DNA of 64,000 nucleotides from Pseudonocardia alaniniphila (GCF_022524485.1 NZ_JAKXMK010000009.1:62001-126000), one strand, 5' to 3'; shown: positions 47,497-55,994, counted from the first letter of the stretch. Program-made: numbers and translations. The notes: generated from the sequence alone by a model not told the origin.

Positions 47497-47805
47497 TCAG
47501 CGTGCGGTGTTGGTCCGCAGCACCCGTTCGGAGACGGTCATCCAGGCCGCGAGCGCGAGGACGCCGCCCTCGAACGCCACGAGGTCGTCGTCCCACGTTC
47601 CCGGTGAACGATGCGCGTCCGGCGTGAGCAGGAGGAGACCCCCGAGCAGGTTGAGCAGGCCCCACAGTCCGTTGACCCCCGGTCCGGAGCGGCGTCCGGC
47701 CAGCGGGGTGAGGTGTCGGCGGCGGGTGATCGCAGTGGCGAGGTGCGGGGCGCTGTTGGCCACCAGTACGCCGGCGAGGAAGGACCGAACTCGTGATCCG
47801 CTCAT
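47497..47805 (-). CDS. Small membrane protein
   Basis: A 102-residue protein of unknown function. It has three hydrophobic segments (V-R-S-F-L-A-G-V-L-V-A-N; G-L-W-G-L-L-N-L-L-G-G-L-L-L-L; F-E-G-G-V-L-A-L-A-A-W). ATG 47805 is preferred; the frame continues upstream into the duplicated segment. It is convergent with the ligase gene. Nothing indicates a partner. Confidence 0.6.
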   Translation of the reverse strand: MSGSRVRSFLAGVLVANSAPHLATAITRRRHLTPLAGRRSGPGVNGLWGLLNLLGGLLLLTPDAHRSPGTWDDDLVAFEGGVLALAAWMTVSERVLRTNTAR

Positions 47806-47818
47806 CGGACTCACGCTA

Positions 47819-47971
47819 GTGAGCACCACCGGGTAGTGGCCATCGGTCACGCGGCGAATGCTGGTGCGACAGGCGGCCGATCTCCGTCTCTTGCGAAGGA
47901 GCGGGGACCGGCCGATGCCGGGGCTACGTGTCGTACGAACAGTCCGTCGGCGACGGGCCGCTCACCGGCGG
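47819..47971. repeat. Degraded copy of the 49978-50133 segment
   Basis: Aligns along its length, in direct orientation, with 49978-50133 at roughly 80-85 percent identity with small gaps. It contains the last codons of the phosphodiester-glycosidase gene in decayed form: minus-strand A-G-E-R-P-V-A-D-G-L-F-V, then a 2-base loss destroys the end. It also carries the hairpin region that follows that gene (47875-47885 with 47903-47913). Confidence 0.8.
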
Positions 47972-47972
47972 G

Positions 47973-48276
47973 TCTGTCCATCGAGGTTGTGCTCCCCGCC
48001 ATCGCACGGGATTTCGCGCACGTGCTCGGCAGCCCGGAGCTTCGCGCTCGCCTCCATGAATGCCATTCCGAAGAATGCCGGATGATTCTCCTGTCGCCCG
48101 TCGGGCGAGAACAGCGGTGGTGCTCGAAGGCACAATGCGGAAACCGTGCCGAAGTTGCCGCCCACCGCGCCCGCGCCGCCCAGATGCGCCAGGATCCGCC
48201 GCAGGCGCGGTGAATGCGGCGCCCCCGTCAGACCTGCGTGGCCGGCCAGGATCGAATACTGTCGGCGACCGTGGGG
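47973..48276. pseudogene. Duplicated 3' ends of the CGNR and HExxH genes
   Basis: This 304-bp copy of 44520-44823 keeps the CGNR finger (C-H-S-E-E-C; W-C-S-K-A-Q-C-G-N-R) and stop at 48213. Opposite, it keeps the last ~16 codons of the HExxH gene (V-A-D-S-I; S-W-P-A-T-Q-V). It lacks the CGNR sensory domain and any proper start. The frame running in from 47836 is an accidental fusion with the adjoining repeat. About a dozen substitutions separate it from the original. Confidence 0.85.
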
Positions 48277-48731
48277 ATTGCGCGGAGTATCCGATGACGG
48301 CAGTAATGACCGGTTCGGGCATGGATCGTGGCGTCGCCGCCGCTGTGTGACGGCTTCCATGAAGATCTTTCTTCCTGTCGTGCGACCCAAGATCATGTTA
48401 GGCTCACACGCTAACCGGACGGTGCGCCGTCGAAAGTCTGTCGCCAGAGGGAAGCGATGATTGGCCGGCGGGCAGCCGACTGCTGGCTGTTCCTGTTCGC
48501 CGAAGTGTGGAGGACACGCCAGATAGTGCCGAGTGAGGCGAAGCCCTGTCCTGCAATGGCGCGGGCCGTGCGATGCAGTCTGGTTGTGGTCTCAGGATGT
48601 CCTGGTCGCGGGGCTGTGCGGCGTTCGTAGGAGTGTGGCAGGCCCCCGCCGGCACGCCACCAGCAACATCTCTTGTACCGGCACTGAACCGGCAGATGAG
48701 TCACGGCAACGCTCGGAAGGTGCGTATATTT
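48277..48731. other. Region upstream of the SAGNAAV-leader gene
   Basis: No gene I can support. A short plus frame (48457-48630) and overlapping minus frames lack family features. GTTAG-N9-CTAAC (48397-48415) is a small inverted repeat. The sequence is less GC-rich towards the gene, and the interval should hold its promoter. Confidence 0.4.
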
Positions 48732-49928
48732 ATGGCGATAGAACGCATACAGCGTAGTGCGGAGAGAGCGCCGCATCGCAATGGTGCGACACCCCGGAGG
48801 GGTCGGAGCGAATCCGATCGCTTCTATCGGATGCTGGGTCTGCCGCGATCGGCGGGTAATGCCGCTGTCGTCGCCGCGATGTGGGCGCTCGAAGGCACGA
48901 GGGATGACGGCCCTGCCGCGTCGTCGTCAGAGCATGGGGCCCGGTCCGGGCCGCTGACGTCGGTTTCGTCCACCGCCCTGTCGGCGCACGCGAACCCCTA
49001 TACGATCCAGCGGGCCGCCAGGGACGATTCGGACCCAGATCTGAAGGCCATTTATGACGAACTGGTGACGGGCTCCCAGACATTTCGAATGCTCGACGCC
49101 CAGCTGGCGGAGTCGCACGGGCAGATTCGGCTCATCGACTCCCTGAAGCTTTTCGGTCGGCAGCGGGGCGCCGTCGCTTACGTCGGGAACCAGCATGCGA
49201 TCATGGCTCCTGCCGGCGGGGCGCATCCCAACGCATTGCGGAGCAATCTCATGTGGGAGATGCACAACGCCCTCAACCGGGGAGAGGCCGTGCGTACAGG
49301 CAGCACGTTCGCCCCGCACCTCCCCCGCTCGATGGGCGGCCCGCCCATGCCCACACTCGAGCAGGCGCGCGCACAGAAGTACTACGTGGCCGCGCGTGCG
49401 CTCGCCATTGAATGGGACGAATGGGCGACTGTGATCGAGGCGGACCTGAACTCGCTCAAGGTCAACTTCGAGCTCGCCAATAGCGGCGACACCTGGAGGG
49501 ACGCCATCGACGACAACCTCAACTTTCTCATCGATGGAGCCGGCAATCGCCATCCTGACCTTGAGCGAGAGGTGCAGACGCCGTTCATTTCATCGTTCAG
49601 TACGGCGGATCCTCGGAGCTGGCGAGATTTCTCCAACTATCTCGAGAAACAGCTTCGGATGAACCACACCACTGGATACGATGTGAATGCCAGGAGTAGG
49701 GACTGGATAGGGCGCAAGATGCTGGAGATTGTGGAGGACGAGAATCACGCAGCATTGCTCATTGGAAAGCCTGAAATTCGCGACTTTCTTGAAGGTAGGA
49801 CTCGCAAGGTCAAACCTGGTTTCGCGAACCCGTTCAAGAACACCTACATCGTGGAGCGGGTCGTCGACCTCGACACCGCGGCGTCCGCTGGTAACTCTGG
49901 TAATCCGTTGCCGACATTTTCGTTCTGA
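48732..49928 (+). CDS. Putative injection-system cargo or toxin-like protein with SAGNAAV leader
   Basis: This is a 398-residue protein without a recognised catalytic domain. Residues 30-50 read F-Y-R-M-L-G-L-P-R-S-A-G-N-A-A-V-V-A-A-M, close to the L-Q-R-S-A-G-N-A-A-V leader found in DUF4157-type proteins linked to contractile injection systems in actinobacteria. A disordered Ser/Gly linker follows, then a folded domain from about residue 95 with L-M-W-E-M-H-N-A-L-N-R as its most distinctive block. No signal peptide. Codon use is less GC-biased than in the neighbours. ATG 48732 has GGAAGG upstream; the frame opens at 48573. No tube, sheath or immunity gene is adjacent. The effector role is inference. 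Confidence 0.6.
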   Translation: MAIERIQRSAERAPHRNGATPRRGRSESDRFYRMLGLPRSAGNAAVVAAMWALEGTRDDGPAASSSEHGARSGPLTSVSSTALSAHANPYTIQRAARDDSDPDLKAIYDELVTGSQTFRMLDAQLAESHGQIRLIDSLKLFGRQRGAVAYVGNQHAIMAPAGGAHPNALRSNLMWEMHNALNRGEAVRTGSTFAPHLPRSMGGPPMPTLEQARAQKYYVAARALAIEWDEWATVIEADLNSLKVNFELANSGDTWRDAIDDNLNFLIDGAGNRHPDLEREVQTPFISSFSTADPRSWRDFSNYLEKQLRMNHTTGYDVNARSRDWIGRKMLEIVEDENHAALLIGKPEIRDFLEGRTRKVKPGFANPFKNTYIVERVVDLDTAASAGNSGNPLPTFSF

Positions 49929-49977
49929 CCTGGAATCGTCGTTGTCGCCGCCCAGCGCGGGGTTTCTGTCCCTACTC

Positions 49978-50133
49978 GTGAGCACCGCTGGGTGGCGGCC
50001 ATCAGTCACGCGGCGGATGCCGGTGCGACAGGCAGTCGGTCTCCGCGTCTCGCGGAGGAGGTGGAGACCGACCGATGCCGGCGCTATGTGTCGTAGACGA
50101 ACAGCCCGTTGGCGACGGGCCGCTCACCGGCGG
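49978..50133. repeat. Intact partner of the 47819-47971 direct repeat
   Basis: Covers the last codons and 3' flank of the phosphodiester-glycosidase gene, including the hairpin at 50034-50073. Together with 47819-47971 it brackets the segment that carries the CGNR relic and the SAGNAAV-leader gene. Confidence 0.8.
50035..50072. terminator. Hairpin between convergent genes
   Basis: GTCGGTCTCC (50035-50044) pairs perfectly with GGAGACCGAC (50063-50072). Inside the 18-base loop CGCG-N3-CGCG can pair further. It lies between the stop at 49928 and the convergent stop at 50084, so it can serve both. The copy at 47875-47913 keeps the stem with one compensated pair. Confidence 0.65.
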
Positions 50134-51334
50134 CGTCGGACGGATGGTTGAGGACGGTCAGGTGCGTGGAGCCGGGCAGTTGTGCGGCCAAGGTGCTCGA
50201 ACCGCCGCCGTCGAGCAGGAGCCCGCTGTCCGCGCCGTGCGCGACGAGATACTCCGCCGCCTCCGCGGGGGTGACGCCGATCGACGACTGCTGCCTGCCG
50301 TCGATCACGACCATGGTGAGGCGGCGCCCGCCGTCGCTGACGCCGACCATCGTCTCGGGGTTGCGGCCGCTGGGCGGCGCACCGGTCGGATCGTGGTAGA
50401 CGGCGCCGTTGCGCACCAGCACGGTCGCCCCGCCGATCAGGGTGTCGACGCCCTTGCGCGAGAGGCTGTCGGTGAGCGTGATCCGCGCTCCGGTGGTGGC
50501 GTGCTGGGTGAGCCAGTCCGCACCGGCGCCCCCACCGAGCACGGCGATCTGGTCGGAGGACAGGGCAGGCACGGATGTCGTGGCGGGGATCACCTTGTCG
50601 ATCACCGCAGCCCTGGTGCCGCTGCGGTGCGCGATGACGAGCGTGCCTTCCGGGATCGTCGCAACAGGACCGAGGCCCGGGGTGATCTCGGTGATGCCGT
50701 CGATGGCCACGGGCTTCGCCAGCCTGGAGACGAGGTCGGACGTGATCGCCATGGAGTTGCCGGGTGCGGCGTCCTCGACGGTGTTGACCGACTCGATGGT
50801 CGCGGAGGCACCGCCGAGCGTGATCCGGCCGGTGAAGTCGACCTCGCCGATCGAGGCGCGGTTGTCGACGATCGAGAGCTCCCCGGCGAACTTCCGACGC
50901 GGTGTCTTGAGCAGCACCCCGTCCCGGACCACGCCGCCGAGCGGGGCACCCGAGGCGTGGATGGCGAAGAAGTCACCGTTGATGCCGGCGACGGCGCCGG
51001 TGCGATCGCCCATCGACGTGGGCCGTTCATCGGGCGGATCGACGATGCGGTCGTGTGACTCCACCGTGTCGACCCGCACCGAACCGAGGCCCAGGTCGAC
51101 CTCGAGCACCTGTGTCTGTTCGGTTCCGTCGGCGGTCACGTACGTCTCGGAGTGCTCGGTGACGCCGGGGGCGATCTCCACCGGCCGCGTCGCGGAGGCG
51201 GACGAGACGACCGGCCAGCCCTGGGGGATCGGGGGAGCGGGAGCGGAGGGCTCTGCAGCCACGGCGGTCGAGATCGACGCGGTCAGCGCCGAAGCGCTGA
51301 CGACAACGACCACGAAAAGGGAGCGTAAATGCAC
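50084..51334 (-). CDS. Secreted phosphodiester-glycosidase (NAGPA)-family protein
   Basis: This is an exported 416-residue protein with a Sec signal peptide (hydrophobic S-L-F-V-V-V-V-V-S-A-S-A-L-T-A, cleavage near A-V-A-A). The C-terminal NAGPA-like domain has G-I-N-G-D-F-F, R-N-P-E-T-M-V-G, M-V-V-I-D-G-R-Q and L-L-L-D-G-G-G-S-S-T-L. Relatives cleave GlcNAc-1-phosphodiesters or hydrolyse exopolysaccharide/teichoic-type linkages. Start GTG 51334 has AGGAG six bases upstream. It is convergent with the SAGNAAV-leader gene. The last codons are duplicated at 47819-47971. The substrate is probably a cell-surface or foreign polysaccharide. Confidence 0.85.
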   Translation of the reverse strand: MHLRSLFVVVVVSASALTASISTAVAAEPSAPAPPIPQGWPVVSSASATRPVEIAPGVTEHSETYVTADGTEQTQVLEVDLGLGSVRVDTVESHDRIVDPPDERPTSMGDRTGAVAGINGDFFAIHASGAPLGGVVRDGVLLKTPRRKFAGELSIVDNRASIGEVDFTGRITLGGASATIESVNTVEDAAPGNSMAITSDLVSRLAKPVAIDGITEITPGLGPVATIPEGTLVIAHRSGTRAAVIDKVIPATTSVPALSSDQIAVLGGGAGADWLTQHATTGARITLTDSLSRKGVDTLIGGATVLVRNGAVYHDPTGAPPSGRNPETMVGVSDGGRRLTMVVIDGRQQSSIGVTPAEAAEYLVAHGADSGLLLDGGGSSTLAAQLPGSTHLTVLNHPSDAAGERPVANGLFVYDT

Positions 51335-51685
51335 GTAGTCTCCTGTCGGGCGAAACGAAGCGGCCCCGTAAAGCTCGCAGCGGGATCACTCGACAGAGTG
51401 TTAAAAGATCAAACATTGAGTGAAGTAAGTGAGACGACGAGGTGCTCGCCAGGAGAACTTCTGGTCCTCCGATCGCCGCGGGGATCGGTGGGCCGGCGGT
51501 GGCGACATGGTTCTGCCGAGCCGTGTCGGGGCTTATGTGTTCGGAGTCCGATATGGACTCGAGCCCCCACGAGGAAACCTACGGACGCCCGCCGGCACGA
51601 CGGATGATTCACCCGGAGCGGGTCCGGTAGCCTGCCGGATGATCATCATTTGCGCCGAGCCGACCTGACCGGAGGACCGCAACCC
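51335..51685. other. Divergent promoter region
   Basis: About 350 bases between divergent genes. A short AT-rich patch near 51401-51430 (GTTAAAAGATC) stands out and may carry promoter elements. No gene or clear operator is visible. Confidence 0.4.
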
Positions 51686-52258
51686 GTGACCGCGTCCGGA
51701 TCCGCCCACGAGCGCCCCAGCCCCTCGTCCCGGTGGGCTCAGCCCGTTCCGCGGCGGACCGACGAGAACCTCAAGCTCGTCCACCGCAAGATCGACCGGA
51801 ACCTGAAGTCGGGCGGGCCGCTCGTGGACAACACACCCCGTGTCGATCCGCGGTCGGACCGCCCGATCCTGCCCGGCGCGCCGACCCTGATGGCGCGGTT
51901 GGTGCAGCTCGCCGGCGCCCGTGCCGGCGTCGACGTTGCGGGGGGCGCAGCACCCGCGCCCGCCGAGGCGTCCCCGCGGACCGTGGTGGCGGGTGCTGCG
52001 GCGGGGGCACCCGATGACGAGGACGACTTCCTCGCCCGGGCGCGCGAGGAGCGCATGGCCAAGCAGTGGGAGGACGTCACCGCCCGGCTCTGCCGTGACT
52101 TCGCCCCCGGCGGCGGCGCCGAGGTGGAGGCCGTCCTCGAGCACATCGCGCACCAGCGCCGGGTCCTGGACTCGGCCACCGTGCGCGACTACCTGCCGGT
52201 TCTGGTGGAGCGGGCCGTGCGCCGCCTGCTCGATCCGAACGAGGCGGCGCGCGGCTGA
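51686..52258 (+). CDS. Hypothetical protein with C-terminal three-helix domain
   Basis: This is a 190-residue protein, mostly disordered (Ala/Pro/Arg-rich) up to about residue 110, followed by charged helices. The C-terminal block (R-L-C-R-D-F-A-P; V-E-A-V-L-E-H-I; V-R-D-Y-L-P-V-L-V-E-R) resembles a short three-helix dimerisation domain found in many actinobacterial hypothetical proteins. GTG 51686 with GGAGGA nine bases upstream is chosen over a start at 51650. It converges on the next gene. Function unknown. Confidence 0.65.
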   Translation: MTASGSAHERPSPSSRWAQPVPRRTDENLKLVHRKIDRNLKSGGPLVDNTPRVDPRSDRPILPGAPTLMARLVQLAGARAGVDVAGGAAPAPAEASPRTVVAGAAAGAPDDEDDFLARAREERMAKQWEDVTARLCRDFAPGGGAEVEAVLEHIAHQRRVLDSATVRDYLPVLVERAVRRLLDPNEAARG

Positions 52259-52273
52259 CTCCGTTCCGCCGCC

Positions 52274-52705
52274 TCAGGAATTGCGGTCGCTCGGCGCGGC
52301 TGCCGCGAGCCGGGCGCTCATCTCCTCGAGGAACGTGCCGGTTGCCGTTCCGATGATGCCCAGGCACCGCACGAGGTGCGCGTGGACCTCGGTCGGGTCG
52401 CTCACGAGCAGCTCGACCGAGGCGCTCACGTTGTCGAGTGCCGGGTTGAGGTAGACCTTCGCGACCTTCGTGGAGCGCGACGCGGTGGAAGCCGCGACCG
52501 CCGCCTCGTCGACCTCGGTCTTGTTCGAGAGCGGGAAGAAGTTCGGGAAGAGCAGGTGGAAGTAGTGCTCGTCCTGCGTCTCCATGATGAAGTGGTGGCG
52601 GCCCTCGTACCGGAAATGGATGTCGCCCTCGTCGTCGACCTTAGGCCGGAACCCCTGTTCAGCGAGGAACTCGACGTGCAAGTCCCGGATTTTCTCCCAG
52701 CTCAT
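52274..52705 (-). CDS. YbjN/secretion-chaperone-fold-like hypothetical protein
   Basis: This is a 143-residue soluble protein with alternating helices and strands. It opens M-S-W-E-K-I-R-D-L-H-V-E-F-L-A-E-Q-G-F and continues with strand pairs D-I-H-F-R-Y-E-G-R-H-H-F. The layout recalls the YbjN or type III chaperone-like fold, but I see no diagnostic motif. It stands alone, convergent with the gene on its left side. Function unknown. Confidence 0.6.
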   Translation of the reverse strand: MSWEKIRDLHVEFLAEQGFRPKVDDEGDIHFRYEGRHHFIMETQDEHYFHLLFPNFFPLSNKTEVDEAAVAASTASRSTKVAKVYLNPALDNVSASVELLVSDPTEVHAHLVRCLGIIGTATGTFLEEMSARLAAAAPSDRNS

Positions 52706-52787
52706 GATTTCCCCCGATACCAGTTCGCCGCGTTGACCCGTTGATCATAAAGACGGCGGCCGCGCGCACTAGCCGCCGGGCCCGGGG

Positions 52788-53120
52788 TCACGCGTTCGGA
52801 GCTCGCCCGCCCTCATCGAACTGCGCGGTGATCAATGTGAAGTCCACGTTCGTCTCGAAGTGCTCCTGGTACTGAGCCAGCACGTCCTCGACGGGATCTC
52901 CCTGCGAGCGCGCGAGATTCTCGAAACCTGCGGCTGCGGCTTGGGCTAGGAAGAGGGCGGTGATCTCGACGGTGCGGTGCCCGTGTTCCTTGGCGAGGGC
53001 CTGAAGGAGCCCGACGACCGCGTTGCCGGAGCCTTCGAGCATGTCCTCGTGCTCGGCCACGACCAGCCGGATGGCCCCCATGGCCGTGTTGACGGCGGCG
53101 TTGATCCCCTCGTGTCTCAC
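52788..53120 (-). CDS. Small hypothetical helical protein
   Basis: This is a 110-residue, all-helical, acidic protein that I do not recognise (A-A-V-N-T-A-M-G-A-I-R-L-V-V-A-E-H-E-D; D-V-L-A-Q-Y-Q-E-H-F-E-T-N). GTG 53120 is the likely start; the frame upstream to 53285 is low-complexity and overlaps the promoter side. It lies between two minus-strand genes with gaps of about 80 bases on each side. No functional clue. Confidence 0.5.
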   Translation of the reverse strand: MRHEGINAAVNTAMGAIRLVVAEHEDMLEGSGNAVVGLLQALAKEHGHRTVEITALFLAQAAAAGFENLARSQGDPVEDVLAQYQEHFETNVDFTLITAQFDEGGRAPNA

Positions 53121-53202
53121 GCCTCGGACGGTAGGGCACGACACGACGAACCGCCCAGGCTTCCCCGCAGGGACTGTGATGTGTGCGATGACGAAAGCAG
53201 CT

Positions 53203-54303
53203 TCACAGGGTTCTGGCGAGCGGGTCCCAGTCCTCGGGCAACGCGGGCGTGGGTTCCACCGTGCTCGCGATCTCGACCGGCGCACCGCGGTCTGCTGCCT
53301 CGCTGGTGGAGATCATCACGTCCAGCACGTGATACGCCAGCTCGCCCGACGCGCGTTCGGGCCGGCCGGCGCGGATCGCACGCGCCAACTCGACCACCCC
53401 CGTGCCCCGCGTCGAGGTCCACTCGCCGGGAGCCACGGTGGTCGTCTCCCCGCCGCTGCGGTGGATCACCACGTCGCCGGTGAAGGTGTTGGGATCGGGC
53501 ACGGCCAGCGTGCCCTCCACCCCGGCCACCTCGAACTGCTTGCGGCGCAGCATCGAGTCGAAGGTGAACATGCTCTGCGCGGTCTGCCCGGCGGCGAACT
53601 CGTAGATCGCGCTCACGTGGGTCGGGACGGTGACCGGGAACTGCTGACCGGCACGCGGTCCGGAGCCGATGATGCGCACGGCCTTCGCCTGCGACCTGAC
53701 GGCCATCACGCGCGAGATCGGTCCGAACAGCTGGACGAGCGTGGTGAGGTAGTACGGCCCGATGTCGAAGAGCGGTCCGGCGCCGTCGAGGTACAGGAAG
53801 TCCGGGTTGGGATGCCACGACTCCGGGCCGGGGCCCTGCAGCAGGGTCAGAGCGGTGAGCGGCTTGCCGACCTCACCGGCCTCGAGCAGCCGACGCGATG
53901 TCTGGATGCCCGGGCCGAGGAACGTGTCCGGGGCGGTCCCGACGCGCAGGCCCGCCCCGTGCGCCGCGTCGAGCAGTTCCCGGCCGCTCCTCCTGTCGAG
54001 GGCGATCGGCTTCTCGTTCCAGACGTGCTTGCCGGCCGCCAGCGCGCGGAGCGCGACCTCGACGTGGGCCCGGGGGATCGTGAGGTTCACGACGATCTCG
54101 ATCCCGTCGTGGGCCAGCAGCTCACCCACAGAGCCGCTTCCCGCCACGCCGAACTCGGCCGCCCGTTCGTGGGCGCGGGTCTCGTCGATGTCGGCGACGA
54201 AGAGCACGTCGAGGTCCGGGAACGCCGTCAGGTTCCGCAGGTACTGGGAGCTGATCACCCCGGCGCCGATGACCCCGACGCCGACGGTGGCGCCACCCCT
54301 CAT
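53203..54303 (-). CDS. Gfo/Idh/MocA-family oxidoreductase
   Basis: This is a 366-residue NAD(P)-dependent sugar or cyclitol dehydrogenase-like protein. The dinucleotide loop is V-I-G-A-G-V-I-S and the catalytic lysine motif is W-N-E-K-P-I-A-L. D-I-G-P-Y-Y-L-T-T-L-V-Q-L-F-G is the usual substrate-region block. It is the last gene of a minus-strand sugar operon; its ATG overlaps the stop of the TIM-barrel gene upstream (54300-54303). Inositol-, glucoside- or uronate-type substrates are all possible. Confidence 0.88.
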   Translation of the reverse strand: MRGGATVGVGVIGAGVISSQYLRNLTAFPDLDVLFVADIDETRAHERAAEFGVAGSGSVGELLAHDGIEIVVNLTIPRAHVEVALRALAAGKHVWNEKPIALDRRSGRELLDAAHGAGLRVGTAPDTFLGPGIQTSRRLLEAGEVGKPLTALTLLQGPGPESWHPNPDFLYLDGAGPLFDIGPYYLTTLVQLFGPISRVMAVRSQAKAVRIIGSGPRAGQQFPVTVPTHVSAIYEFAAGQTAQSMFTFDSMLRRKQFEVAGVEGTLAVPDPNTFTGDVVIHRSGGETTTVAPGEWTSTRGTGVVELARAIRAGRPERASGELAYHVLDVMISTSEAADRGAPVEIASTVEPTPALPEDWDPLARTL

Positions 54304-55058
54304 ACCAGTCCCTCGGCGGCGAGCCAGGCATAGCTGTCGGCGACGGCCTGGAACCGATCGTCCCGGGAGTCGTCGAGCTCGATGACGCGCAGGGTGTGTG
54401 GGGCCGCGTCGATGATCTCCCGGATCGGCATTCCGCCGTGGCCGACCGCAACCTGATCCTTGACGTCGGTGGTGGCCGGACCGTCCTTGAGGTGCACCGC
54501 TTCGACGCGATCACCCAACCGCCGCAGAAGGGCCACCGGGTCCTGACCGGCGACCGCGGCCCAGTACGTGTCGACCTCCAGCATCACGCCGTCGGCGAGA
54601 TTCTCCGCAAACACCTCCAGGGCGGTCCGACCGTCGAGGACGATCTCGAGCTCCTGGGCATGGTTGTGGTAGCCGACGCGCACGCCGTGGCGTGCGGCCA
54701 GGGCGGCGGCGGCGTTGAGATCAGCGGCGACCTGCTCGACATCGGCCACGCTGCCCCACCGTCCACGGTCGACACGGGGGTCGATGACCGTGCCGATGCC
54801 CATGGCGGCCGCGGCCGCGAAGACGGGCTCGGCGTCCTCACCGATGAAGCGCTGGTGGGTGGTCGGCGCGGTGAGACCCGCGTCGGCCATCGCGTGACCC
54901 AACGCCTCGCCGTAGGTGGTGAAGGCGAACGGCTCGACCTGGGTGAACCCCAGCGCGGCGATGCGGTGCAGGGTGCCGGCCAGGTCCGCGTCGAGCATCT
55001 CCCGGACGGTGTAGAGCTGAACCGACAGCGGCGCGACGGTCACGCTTGCGCGGGTCAC
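54300..55058 (-). CDS. Sugar phosphate isomerase/epimerase-family TIM barrel
   Basis: This is a 252-residue AP-endonuclease-2-fold protein, the family of xylose isomerase-like and inosose dehydratase/isomerase enzymes. It has S-V-Q-L-Y-T-V-R at the start, V-G-Y-H-N-H-A-Q-E-L in the middle, M-L-E-V-D-T-Y-W and V-H-L-K-D-G, which carry the Glu/His/Asp metal ligands. Start GTG 55058 with GAGGAGA eight bases upstream. It overlaps the next oxidoreductase gene. Pairs of such barrels with Gfo/Idh enzymes usually interconvert keto-sugars or inososes. Confidence 0.85.
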   Translation of the reverse strand: MTRASVTVAPLSVQLYTVREMLDADLAGTLHRIAALGFTQVEPFAFTTYGEALGHAMADAGLTAPTTHQRFIGEDAEPVFAAAAAMGIGTVIDPRVDRGRWGSVADVEQVAADLNAAAALAARHGVRVGYHNHAQELEIVLDGRTALEVFAENLADGVMLEVDTYWAAVAGQDPVALLRRLGDRVEAVHLKDGPATTDVKDQVAVGHGGMPIREIIDAAPHTLRVIELDDSRDDRFQAVADSYAWLAAEGLV

Positions 55059-55136
55059 GGCATCGTCTCCTCGGTCGAGGCGCGTTGCCGGCCGCACCGG
55101 CCGACTCGTCGATGATCGTCGGGGCTACCGGTCCTT

Positions 55137-55994
55137 TCAACCGATTCCCACCCTGGCGGTGACCTCTCGGAGGTAGGCGAGGTTGTCGCGCACACGTTCC
55201 GCCAGCGGCAGCTCCGTGGAGAAGTCCTCCACCGTCACCCAGCCGTCGTAACCGATCCGGGTGAGCGACGAGAACAGCAGGTCGTAGTCGGCCACGCCCT
55301 GCCGCATCGGCGTCCACTCCCAGATCCAGCGGGTGCGGTTCGCGTCCTCCACCCGTTCCGGCCTGGGCACCGCGTTCTTCACGTGCACGTGGGCGAGGTG
55401 CTCGCCGAGGATCTCCAGACTCCAGGGGTCGTACTCGTACCCCTCACGGAGCATGTTGCCGATGTCGTGGATGACGCCGACGGTCTCCGGGTCGAACCCT
55501 TCGACGAACCGTGCCGCCGCCGATGCGCTGGAGATCAGCGACTGGTGGTGGAGCTCGATCAGCGCCCGCACGCCGTAGGTCCGGGAGAGCTCCGCGACGG
55601 CCTGGAACTCCTTCCGGCGCTGCGCGAACGCCGCGCGGTACCCCTCGGGTCCCGGCGTTCCGGTTTGCACCCGCATCTGCGTGACGCCGAGCGCGGCCGC
55701 GCCCCGCATCAGGCCCTCGATCGCGTCGAGCTCGTCCGATTTCACGTAGGTGCCGATCGAGGGGATGCCCAGGCCGGCCTGCTGCGTCAGCTCCTTGATC
55801 CGGGGTGCGTCCTGCTCGAACGTCGACGCGGGCCAGGTGCACCTGTTGCCCTGCCAGAAACCGACGTCGCCCGTGGCGGGCTCCTGGTCGACGACACGCC
55901 ACTCGATGCCGTCCCAGCCCTGCTCGGCCAGCTCGCGCACGGCTTCCTCCGGCGTCCACTCCGGCAGGCTGACGGTGAAAACGGCGAACTTCAT
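55137..55994 (-). CDS. Sugar phosphate isomerase/epimerase-family TIM barrel
   Basis: This is a 285-residue member of the same barrel family. F-A-V-F-T-V-S-L-P-E-W, L-I-E-L-H-H-Q-S-L, V-G-V-I-H-D-I-G-N-M and V-H-V-K-N-A mark the metal-binding strands. W-V-T-V-E-D-F is the final glutamate strand. Its ATG overlaps the stop of the Gfo/Idh gene upstream, so the two are coupled. It differs clearly from the barrel next to it, so it probably acts on another intermediate. Confidence 0.85.
   Translation of the reverse strand: MKFAVFTVSLPEWTPEEAVRELAEQGWDGIEWRVVDQEPATGDVGFWQGNRCTWPASTFEQDAPRIKELTQQAGLGIPSIGTYVKSDELDAIEGLMRGAAALGVTQMRVQTGTPGPEGYRAAFAQRRKEFQAVAELSRTYGVRALIELHHQSLISSASAAARFVEGFDPETVGVIHDIGNMLREGYEYDPWSLEILGEHLAHVHVKNAVPRPERVEDANRTRWIWEWTPMRQGVADYDLLFSSLTRIGYDGWVTVEDFSTELPLAERVRDNLAYLREVTARVGIG

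Noticed and set aside
47836..48213. Open frame containing an intact CGNR zinc finger
   Set aside because: It has no sensory domain. Its first half is translated from the unrelated duplicated segment, and the rest is a copy of the end of the gene at 44149. Treated as a relic.
48411..48776. Minus-strand frame upstream of the SAGNAAV-leader gene
   Set aside because: No recognisable domain or start signal, and it overlaps the probable promoter of the plus-strand gene. A decayed gene cannot be excluded but is not supported.
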